NCBI GenBank assembly: GCA_038749025.1
Contig: JBCDIL010000033.1
Coordinates: 1-39,040, forward strand
DNA: 39,040 nt
Source of the DNA: JBCAXA01 sp038749025
GTDB lineage: Bacteria > Pseudomonadota > Gammaproteobacteria > Steroidobacterales > Woeseiaceae
Direction of reading: 5' to 3'
Part shown: piece by piece, positions 25,193 to 32,060 of the stretch
How positions within the stretch are numbered: position 1 is the first letter of the stretch
Layout: each line of letters starts with the position of its first letter
Notes under the pieces: model-generated
What the model saw: the letters and a program-made list of their open reading frames with translations, nothing else
What the model was told of the DNA's origin: nothing
Databases searched by the model: none
Program-made: the position numbers and the translations under genes

Positions 25193-26035
25193 ATGGCGAA
25201 GGTCACAGCAGGCGTAGCAACATCGCATGTCCCCGCTATCGGTGCCGCCATGGATCTCGGGAAGACAGAGACGGAGTACTGGGCACCGCTGTTCGCTGGC
25301 TACGAACCCTCCCGACAGTGGATGGCGGACAACACCCCCGATGTAGTCTTTCTCGTTTACAACGATCACGCGACCGTGTTCGATATGAAAGTCATTCCGA
25401 CGTTTGCGATAGGTTGCGGTGAGTCGTTCGGTATTGCTGACGAAGGCTGGGGACGACGACCGGTGCCGGACGTGAGCGGGCACCCCGATTTGGCCTGGCA
25501 TATCGCTCAGTCGGTTATTCAAGACAATTTTGATTTGACGATTATCAACGAGATGGAAGTTGATCACGGCTTGTCGGTGCCTCTTTCGCTGATGTTTGGC
25601 CAGCCAAAGGCATGGCCGTGCCTCGTTATTCCGTTCGCCGTTAACGTGGTCATGTACCCAGCGCCATCGGGTGAGCGCTGCTACCAACTGGGTAAAGCGC
25701 TGCGCAAGGCGATTGAGTCATTCGATGAGGACCTCAATGTGCAAGTGTGGGGTACCGGTGGGATGAGCCACCAGTTGCAAGGACCACGAGCGGGCTTGAT
25801 CAACTCCGACTGGGACAATGATTTTCTTGATCGCTTCATCAGTGATCCGGGCGAGTTGGCGCGCATGCCACATATCGAATACATGCGCGAGGCCGGCTCT
25901 GAAGCCGTCGAACTCGTTATGTGGTTCATCATGCGCGGCGCGCTTGATGACGCTATTGATGTACGCCACCGTTTCTATCATGTGCCAGCGTCCAACACCG
26001 CAGTCGGGCACTTGGTCTTGGAGAACCAAAACTAG
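25193..26035 (+). CDS. ligB: Protocatechuate 4,5-dioxygenase beta subunit
   Basis: LigB is the catalytic subunit of the iron(II) extradiol dioxygenase that opens protocatechuate between carbons 4 and 5, giving 4-carboxy-2-hydroxymuconate semialdehyde. By alignment with Sphingobium LigB, the iron ligands should be H12 (TSHVP), H59 (YNDHA) and E240 (EAVEL). The proposed acid/base and substrate residues H125 (VDHGLS) and H193 (MSHQLQG) are present too. The ATG at 25193 follows AGAGAGG, one base after the ligA stop; the frame is open further upstream, but that part lies in ligA and has no family similarity. The 280-residue length is a little below the usual 300. All key residues are intact. Confidence 0.96.
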   Translation: MAKVTAGVATSHVPAIGAAMDLGKTETEYWAPLFAGYEPSRQWMADNTPDVVFLVYNDHATVFDMKVIPTFAIGCGESFGIADEGWGRRPVPDVSGHPDLAWHIAQSVIQDNFDLTIINEMEVDHGLSVPLSLMFGQPKAWPCLVIPFAVNVVMYPAPSGERCYQLGKALRKAIESFDEDLNVQVWGTGGMSHQLQGPRAGLINSDWDNDFLDRFISDPGELARMPHIEYMREAGSEAVELVMWFIMRGALDDAIDVRHRFYHVPASNTAVGHLVLENQN

Positions 26036-26048
26036 CCTAGGGTGGCGC

Positions 26049-26990
26049 ATGAAAGTCGTATTGGCAGGTGCCGGTGCTTTCGGAAAGAAACATCTCAACG
26101 GCATTAAGAACATCGACGGTGTCGACTGCGTGTCGGTGGTGGGTCGCAGGCTTGAGTCCACCCAAGCGATTGCCGCGGAGTACGGTATTGCTCACGCAAC
26201 AACAGACTTAGCCGAGGCGCTTGCGCAGTCGGGTGTTGATGCGGCAATCCTATGTACGCCAACCCCGATGCACGCCGCGCAAGCAATCCAGTGCCTGGAA
26301 GCGGGTATACATGTGCAAGTCGAAATCCCTTTGGCTGATTCGCTCGCCGATGCTGAGGCGGTTGTTGCGAAACAGCGCGAAACGGGACTTGTGGCCATGT
26401 GTGGACATACGCGTCGCTTCAACCCCTCGCACCAATGGGTCAACAACAAGATCAGAGCCGGCGAAATAAGCATTCAACAAATGGATGTGCAAACGTACTT
26501 TTTTCGGCGCAAAAACATAAATGCGGCCGGAGCGCCGCGTTCGTGGACCGACCATCTGTTATGGCACCACGCGGCTCACACCGTTGATCTGTTTCAGTAT
26601 CAGACGGGTGAGAGAGTTGTGCAGGTCAATGGCATGGAGGGGCCGTACCATCCCGAACTCGGCATCGCGATGGATATGTCGATTCAAATGAAGACTGAGA
26701 GCGGCAAGCTTTGCACGCTGTCGTTATCCTTTAATAACGACGGGCCGCTCGGTACGTTCTTTCGGTACATCTGCGATAACGGCACCTACATCGCTCGCTA
26801 CGACGATCTAGTGGATGGGCATGAAAACACAATCGACGTATCGCAAGTCGCCGTATCGATGAACGGTATTGAGTTGCAAGATCGGGAATTCTTCGCCGCG
26901 ATTGCGGCGGGCCGTGAGCCCAACTCGTCGGTTGCCCAAGTGCTTTCCTGCTACCGCATCCTGCACGAAGTCGAGCAGCAATTCGGCTGA
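26049..26990 (+). CDS. ligC: 4-carboxy-2-hydroxymuconate-6-semialdehyde dehydrogenase
   Basis: LigC is a GFO/IDH/MocA-family NAD(P)-dependent enzyme that oxidises the hemiacetal form of the ring-cleavage product to 2-pyrone-4,6-dicarboxylate. The 313-residue protein starts MKVVLAGAGAFGKKHLNGI (Rossmann motif). AAILCTPTPMHAAQA and VQVEIPLADS are typical of the family, and GHTRRFNPSHQW and DHLLWHHAAHTVDLFQYQTG follow. The ATG at 26049 is used; the frame is open much further upstream, but that part overlaps ligB and is not dehydrogenase-like. It closes the seven-gene operon, 13 bases after ligB. No strong terminator was seen downstream; a weak 5-base stem lies at 27032-27044. Confidence 0.95.
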   Translation: MKVVLAGAGAFGKKHLNGIKNIDGVDCVSVVGRRLESTQAIAAEYGIAHATTDLAEALAQSGVDAAILCTPTPMHAAQAIQCLEAGIHVQVEIPLADSLADAEAVVAKQRETGLVAMCGHTRRFNPSHQWVNNKIRAGEISIQQMDVQTYFFRRKNINAAGAPRSWTDHLLWHHAAHTVDLFQYQTGERVVQVNGMEGPYHPELGIAMDMSIQMKTESGKLCTLSLSFNNDGPLGTFFRYICDNGTYIARYDDLVDGHENTIDVSQVAVSMNGIELQDREFFAAIAAGREPNSSVAQVLSCYRILHEVEQQFG

Positions 26991-27118
26991 TACGCTGTAC
27001 ATCGAACCCATCGCTCAGATCCGCATTCGCCGTCGCAGGGCGACATAGTTGCACGCTAAACTGTCCGCAGCTTTAGCGCGCATGGCGGAGTTTTCGGTGA
27101 CGGCGAAGAAGGTTTGGT

Positions 27119-28741
27119 GTGAGCAATAAAGCGCATGACGAATGGTGGCGCGGCGCCATTATCTACCAGATTTATCCACGCAGCTTTGCCGATACAACCG
27201 GTAGTGGTGTTGGCGACCTAAACGGCGTCACCAGCAAGCTCGACTACGTAGCGAGTCTCGGTGTCGATGGGATCTGGCTATCGCCGTTTTTTCGCTCACC
27301 GATGAAAGACTACGGCTATGACGTCGCCGACTATGTCGATGTCGATCCGATTTTTGGGACGCTCGATGACTTCGATCAACTGGTGCAGCGGGCTCACTCG
27401 CTCGATCTTAAGGTCGTCATCGATCAGGTCTATTCGCATACTTCGGATCAGCACGCATGGTTCAAAGAAAGTCGGACCAGTCGCGACAACCCAACGTCGA
27501 ATTGGTACGTTTGGGCCGATGCCAAAGAAGATGGGACGCCGCCGAACAACTGGTTGTCGGTTTTCGGTGGTTCCGCCTGGACCTGGGACGCGCGGCGCCA
27601 ACAGTATTACCTCCACAACTTTCTGGCCGAGCAACCTGATCTGAATTTGTACGATCCAGCGGTTCAGAGCGCACTGCACAACGTAGCGCGATTTTGGCTA
27701 GAGCGCGGTGTCGACGGCTTTCGGTTGGATGCGATCAATTTCGGGATGCATGACCGCCAACTTCGCGATAACCCACCGTCAGTTTCCCCGTTTCGCGATT
27801 TGTCGACGCCATTTCGAATGCAAGATCAGGCCTTCAATTTGTCGCAGCCCGGTATGCCACTAATGCTGGAACACTACCGGCAAGTGCTGGATACCTATGG
27901 CGAAGTCTTTAGCGTTGCCGAGATCGGTGGAGCAACGCCGATGCCGACAATGCATGCGTATACACGAGGTCATCGGCGCCTTAGTACAGCATACGGATTT
28001 GAGTTTCTCTCGTTACCGGAGCTTACGGCAGATGCTGTCGGCAGCATCCTCAGAAGCTGGCCGAACGGCTGTGATAACGGGTGGCCCGCATGGGCATTCT
28101 CGAATCACGATGTACCGCGCGCGGTGAGCCGCTGGCTACCTGGCGTCGAGCACGAGCGCCGCGCAGAGCTGATTTTGCTGCTACTGGTTAGTCTGCGCGG
28201 CAATTTGTTCGTGTACCAAGGCGAAGAGCTCGGTTTGCCGCAGGCTGATGTACCGTTTGAACGGCTTCTCGATCCTGAGGCGATCGCCAACTGGCCGCAT
28301 ACGGCGGGTCGTGACGGTGCCCGAACCCCGATGCCATGGGAGAGGTCCATCGAGAATGGCGGATTCTCGACCGCCGCACCGTGGTTACCGGTGGATCCTT
28401 TACATCTTTCTCGGGCTGTCGCGCAACAGGAATCCGCCGACGACTCGACGTTGCAATGTTTTCGGCGCCTTCTGGCGGTCCGCCAAAAGACGTCGGCACT
28501 TAGGCTCGGTGATCTTGATATTCTCACGGCGGAGGATGGGCTGCTGAGTTTTACGAGGAACTACGAGGGCGATATAGCGCACTGCGCTTTTAATTTGGGT
28601 GACGAGGCTAGGCCGGTTGTGCAACGGTCAGCTCATAATCTGACGGTTGTAGCTGGTGCCGGTAATGTCGTACTAAATAGCGACCGCCCGGCGGAACTTG
28701 AGCCCTACAGCGGCTTTATTGCAGTGCATGACAGCCGCTAA
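27119..28741 (+). CDS. Alpha-glucosidase, glycoside hydrolase family 13
   Basis: The product is an intracellular GH13 enzyme, best matching marine and Xanthomonas-type alpha-glucosidases (subfamily 23-like) that act on maltose, sucrose or alpha-glucosides. It starts WWRGAIIYQIYPRSFAD and continues GDLNGVTSKLDYVASLGVDGIWLSPFF. The catalytic residues are the nucleophile D204 (GFRLDAINF), the acid/base E268 (FSVAEIGG) and the stabiliser D331 (FSNHDVPR). No signal peptide is present. Length (540) is standard. The GTG start at 27119 is preceded by AGAAGG. It is followed after 14 bases by the serine hydrolase gene. No sugar transporter or regulator for it is nearby, so its regulation is unclear. 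Confidence 0.93.
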   Translation: MSNKAHDEWWRGAIIYQIYPRSFADTTGSGVGDLNGVTSKLDYVASLGVDGIWLSPFFRSPMKDYGYDVADYVDVDPIFGTLDDFDQLVQRAHSLDLKVVIDQVYSHTSDQHAWFKESRTSRDNPTSNWYVWADAKEDGTPPNNWLSVFGGSAWTWDARRQQYYLHNFLAEQPDLNLYDPAVQSALHNVARFWLERGVDGFRLDAINFGMHDRQLRDNPPSVSPFRDLSTPFRMQDQAFNLSQPGMPLMLEHYRQVLDTYGEVFSVAEIGGATPMPTMHAYTRGHRRLSTAYGFEFLSLPELTADAVGSILRSWPNGCDNGWPAWAFSNHDVPRAVSRWLPGVEHERRAELILLLLVSLRGNLFVYQGEELGLPQADVPFERLLDPEAIANWPHTAGRDGARTPMPWERSIENGGFSTAAPWLPVDPLHLSRAVAQQESADDSTLQCFRRLLAVRQKTSALRLGDLDILTAEDGLLSFTRNYEGDIAHCAFNLGDEARPVVQRSAHNLTVVAGAGNVVLNSDRPAELEPYSGFIAVHDSR

Positions 28742-28755
28742 ACGAGAACAGATCC

Positions 28756-30042
28756 ATGATGATTCGCTTTACTTACTTGCTGCTATCGTTATTCGCAATT
28801 GCTTGTGCGCCGCAAAGTACGCCGTCTGGCGCTCCCCTAACCGAGCTGAATTCGCCCGATCAACTCGACACGCTCATTAACGGTTACGTAGATAGTGGTG
28901 ATGTCCCATTTCTTTACGCGCGTGTCGAAGACCGTGGCGGTCATGTTGTCTATGAGCACGGGGCTGTCAACGATCGCTTGCTACCGAGTACCGTGGTTGA
29001 TGGCGATACTTGGATTCGTATCTGGTCGATGTCAAAGGCCATAACGATCTCATTGGCACTTGATCTTATTGAGCAGGACAAACTCAGTTTCGATGCGCCT
29101 GTTGCAAACTTCATCCCCGAGTTCGCCTCGTTACGGGTGGCTGTGACAGCGAACGGAGACTCACTGCTTGATTCAGACGATCCAGCGAATGCCTGTTCGG
29201 GTCAGACGGTGCCGGTTGCCGAGACAATGACCATAAGGCACTTGATCAATCACACGGCCGGGTTCTATTACGCGGTCACAGGTTTCCCGTGCATCGATAG
29301 CGCGCTCGCAGAGCGCGCAGTGACTCGTGCAACCGATAGCGACGCTTTGATTGCTGATCTAGCTGCATTGCCGCTGATCCAGCAACCGGGTACGCAGTAT
29401 TTCTACGGTATGAATACGACCGTATTAGGGTTGGTCATCGAGCGGGCAACCAACCGAGACCTCCACGACTTGGTCGCTGAGATTTTTGGCGAACAGTTTG
29501 GTATTCGCGATCTCAGCTATCACTTGCCGCCGGACGAGACGATGTTACCTCGGTTTTCCGGCGCTGATGGTTATCTGCGCGAGGCACATCCCGGCGAACT
29601 CGATATCTTTGGTGGCGACGTGCCTCGCTATGCGCCAAGTCACTCGCTAGCGCTCGGCGGCGAAGGCATGATTGGTACAGCAGACGCTTACGCGGATTTC
29701 TTGCGCTTACTGCTGAATGACGGTGCACTCAACGGACACCAACTACTCGAAAAGGCCACCATCGCCGACATGGTCGCTCCACATACGCAGCTCGACAGCG
29801 ACTATGGCCATAATGGTTACAACATTTGGGTGACGAGCGGCAAACTCGGCGATGGCAGCTACGGGCGGGCTGGGCTCTGGGTCGTTGGCGGCTACGAAGG
29901 TACTTACGGATGGGTTGATCCCGAACTTGGACTCGTCGGTGTTTTCGTAACGCAGGTTCAGCACGCATCGGCACGCGCGAATGGACGCCACGATGTCATA
30001 CGCGAAGCCTTTTACGATCAAGTCTTGCCGGAGCGGCGTTGA
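28756..30042 (+). CDS. Lipoprotein serine hydrolase, beta-lactamase/esterase fold
   Basis: The product is a membrane-anchored member of the class C beta-lactamase/esterase B superfamily. Lipobox FAIAC places the acylated Cys at residue 17. The active-site SxxK tetrad is SMSK (S91, K94) in TWIRIWSMSKAITISLAL. HLINHTAGF follows, then a YGMNTTVLG segment (Tyr 217) at the YxN-equivalent position. ALGGEGMIGTADAYADFLRLLL and LGDGSYGRAGLWVVGGYEGTYGWVDPE lie in the C-terminal part, typical of esterases and D-peptidases of this superfamily. True beta-lactamase activity is unlikely. The gene follows the GH13 gene by 14 bases. The substrate is unknown; an ester or D-amino acid peptide is possible. Confidence 0.88.
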   Translation: MMIRFTYLLLSLFAIACAPQSTPSGAPLTELNSPDQLDTLINGYVDSGDVPFLYARVEDRGGHVVYEHGAVNDRLLPSTVVDGDTWIRIWSMSKAITISLALDLIEQDKLSFDAPVANFIPEFASLRVAVTANGDSLLDSDDPANACSGQTVPVAETMTIRHLINHTAGFYYAVTGFPCIDSALAERAVTRATDSDALIADLAALPLIQQPGTQYFYGMNTTVLGLVIERATNRDLHDLVAEIFGEQFGIRDLSYHLPPDETMLPRFSGADGYLREAHPGELDIFGGDVPRYAPSHSLALGGEGMIGTADAYADFLRLLLNDGALNGHQLLEKATIADMVAPHTQLDSDYGHNGYNIWVTSGKLGDGSYGRAGLWVVGGYEGTYGWVDPELGLVGVFVTQVQHASARANGRHDVIREAFYDQVLPERR

Positions 30043-30078
30043 AGGTTGGTCCTGTTTGGTTAGGTTCTCCCGGTGCGT

Positions 30079-30100
30079 CGCCGATCGGCGGTTTTATTTT
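30079..30100 (+). terminator. Probable terminator after serine hydrolase
   Basis: A short CGCC/GGCG stem with a GATC loop is followed by GTTTTATTTT. It lies 36 bases after the serine hydrolase stop, in the 109-base gap before the convergent beta-helix gene. The stem is short, so strength is doubtful. Confidence 0.45.
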
Positions 30101-30151
30101 CGGATGTACGGATACCTCGCCAGCGCTAAGCCATCACCGTCGCGCGCACAT

Positions 30152-31864
30152 CTACGGAGTCGCTGGCTCCCCTAGCCGGTTGCTGCGCTGGTATTCATAC
30201 AACGAAGGCACTGCACTAACGACTTCATTGAGCATCTCGACGTACGGTGTCGGCCGGTAGTCTAGTTTAAACGGTCGATTGCCGTGCAGACCGATAATGC
30301 GTGCCATCGGCCCTTCGTCCAAGCCTTGAATGGTGACAACTTCATTCGGGTGCGCACCGCCTGTAATGACAACGCGTAGGTTCCAGGCGGTGTTAAACCC
30401 GCCATGGCCCGGTTGCCAGTACGGCGCGCCACTCCCATCGAATACGGGTGATACGGGCCCGTCGTCCGTGGGAGTAGCCGACTTGTGGATGACAACGTTA
30501 TCAAACAGGTTCTGATGATTGGCGCCGGCGTGTTGGTCCAGTGTGGGCGTGACGAACACCTCGGCATTCGTGTAGACGCATTTTGTGGATTGCGTATTGA
30601 ACGTTAATGAGTGCAACACCGGATTCAGCACCGTCACGTTTTCGGCGAGCACGTTGTGAACATTGCCCATGTGGACAGCGTAGTGCGCACGGCGCGTGCC
30701 GTCGGACAAAATGTTCCGATACGTCACGTTCGCACTGGCGTAGCTCAAAATTCCACTGTCGGCATTGGTGACCCGTATGTTGCGCGCCCAAGAGTCGAAC
30801 GCGGTCGTGAAATAGATACCGTTGTAGCCGCGTTCCATATGGTGGCCGAAGTACGGCGAGTCTGGAAACTCAAGATGCAGATCTTCGATGCCGACGTGTT
30901 GCAGGCCGTCCCAGACCGCGACTTGCGCAGGGATGGAATCGCTGACGTCATGCAGCAATGGGTCTGCCAAGCGTATGGTTGTGCCGTCAACCTCGAGCAC
31001 TCGCGAGGTCTGGCGAACAAGCGGTCTTTCCGGGAACGACCAATGGTGCGAACCGGCCATGCTGAATACGTCGCCGTACAACGATTTCACAATACCGGCT
31101 GTCGGACCGGCGCTGTTGATCCATTGCAATTGCACGATATCGCCAACCTTCACGTCAGCCGGCGCGGCTAGCCGCAATTGTTGACGGCCCCGCGCGCCAT
31201 CGACGACATCGGCGAGTTTGTCGATGGTGGGGTCGTACTCAACCAAGTACGGCGCCGTTCGGACACCCGGTTTTTGGATCCAAATAAAGCCGCCGCTCCA
31301 CGAGTACTCGGAAAAATAATCGTTAAGGTTTTTGTCGGGTTCGATTTGGCGCTTGTTGAGTTTGATCAAGTACTCGCGTAACTCGTCAAGCGAGTCGCTC
31401 TTGTCGACTTGATTTAGCGGCCGTGGAAAGTAGAGAACAGTTCCGCCGTTGCCTGAACCAACGCCTTGCAGCACGAAATCGGAGCGCTCAATTCTAAGTA
31501 CCTCCGAAATCCGATAGCGGCCGGCGGAGAAGCGCACGATGACCGGACCGTTGACCTGATTGGCGGCGTCGATGGCCGCCAGAACCGCCTTGGTATCGTC
31601 GACACCGTCGTCGGCTGCAGCGCCATGGTCATCGACCAGAACAACGGTGCCGGCAGCGGCCGGCACGCCCGACAAACCGTTCTGGTAGCCCGCAAACGAG
31701 AAGTCTGGCAAAAAGTATTTGTCTCCAATTGTCTCTAGGGACAATATGTCGGGTAGCGGATGAGCGTTGCCGTCTTCCTGAGCTCTCGCCTGCGTAGGTA
31801 ACGCCAAAATCCCGGCCGATGCAGCCAGAAGCCACAATAAAAACAGTAATTTATTGCTAATCAT
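30152..31864 (-). CDS. Secreted right-handed beta-helix protein, pectate-lyase superfamily
   Basis: This is probably an exported polysaccharide-active enzyme of the uronate locus. The ATG at 31864 gives a clean signal peptide (FLLWLLAASAGILALPTQARAQ); an ATG at 31888 would add eight residues. Residues about 60-180 match the Pectate_lyase_3-type pattern: GTVVLVDDHGAAADDGVDDTKAVLAAIDAA, followed by VIVRFSAGRYRISEVLRIERSDFVLQGVG. The rest has repeated strand-turn units typical of a beta-helix (NIRVTNADSGILSYASANVTYRNIL). No family-specific catalytic residues could be assigned; His and Asp clusters such as HHMERGYNG are candidates. The neighbours (TonB receptor, LacI regulator, KduD, TRAP protein) suggest a uronic-acid-containing polymer. 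It shares the operator region with the receptor gene. Family assignment to a known lyase or hydrolase is not possible from sequence inspection. Confidence 0.82.
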   Translation of the reverse strand: MISNKLLFLLWLLAASAGILALPTQARAQEDGNAHPLPDILSLETIGDKYFLPDFSFAGYQNGLSGVPAAAGTVVLVDDHGAAADDGVDDTKAVLAAIDAANQVNGPVIVRFSAGRYRISEVLRIERSDFVLQGVGSGNGGTVLYFPRPLNQVDKSDSLDELREYLIKLNKRQIEPDKNLNDYFSEYSWSGGFIWIQKPGVRTAPYLVEYDPTIDKLADVVDGARGRQQLRLAAPADVKVGDIVQLQWINSAGPTAGIVKSLYGDVFSMAGSHHWSFPERPLVRQTSRVLEVDGTTIRLADPLLHDVSDSIPAQVAVWDGLQHVGIEDLHLEFPDSPYFGHHMERGYNGIYFTTAFDSWARNIRVTNADSGILSYASANVTYRNILSDGTRRAHYAVHMGNVHNVLAENVTVLNPVLHSLTFNTQSTKCVYTNAEVFVTPTLDQHAGANHQNLFDNVVIHKSATPTDDGPVSPVFDGSGAPYWQPGHGGFNTAWNLRVVITGGAHPNEVVTIQGLDEGPMARIIGLHGNRPFKLDYRPTPYVEMLNEVVSAVPSLYEYQRSNRLGEPATP

Positions 31865-31969
31865 CGAATCTAGCCGATGCCCCCCCATAAGCTATCGACC
31901 TTAACGGAGGTCCTCCGTAGCGGCAATGCCAATTTTCCGCGGCCGCCAAAATCGAATGAAACGGCTTGT

Positions 31970-31986
31970 TTGACACCGGTGACATT
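31970..31986. promoter_or_regulatory. Probable LacI-family operator overlapping TBDR promoter
   Basis: The 17 bases TTGACACCGGTGACATT contain a near-perfect dyad centred on CG (TGACACCGGTGACA), the shape recognised by GntR-type LacI-family repressors. The same 17 bases recur at 35188. TTGACA (31970-31975) could be the -35 of the receptor promoter, with TATGCT 16 bases later (31992-31997). The site lies between the divergent beta-helix and receptor genes and could control both. Confidence 0.75.
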
Positions 31987-32060
31987 TTGCGTATGCTGAT
32001 CCGCGGGTAGATCAAGTCAATCCGATTTCGATTACGTAAGAACTTCCCGGGGGGGAAACA

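Noticed and set aside
25818..26048. N-terminal extension of LigC
   Set aside because: The frame is open upstream but overlaps ligB, and the GxGxxG start at 26049 matches LigC length and family.
27032..27044. GTCGC-AGG-GCGAC hairpin after ligC as a terminator
   Set aside because: The stem is only five bases and no T-run follows.
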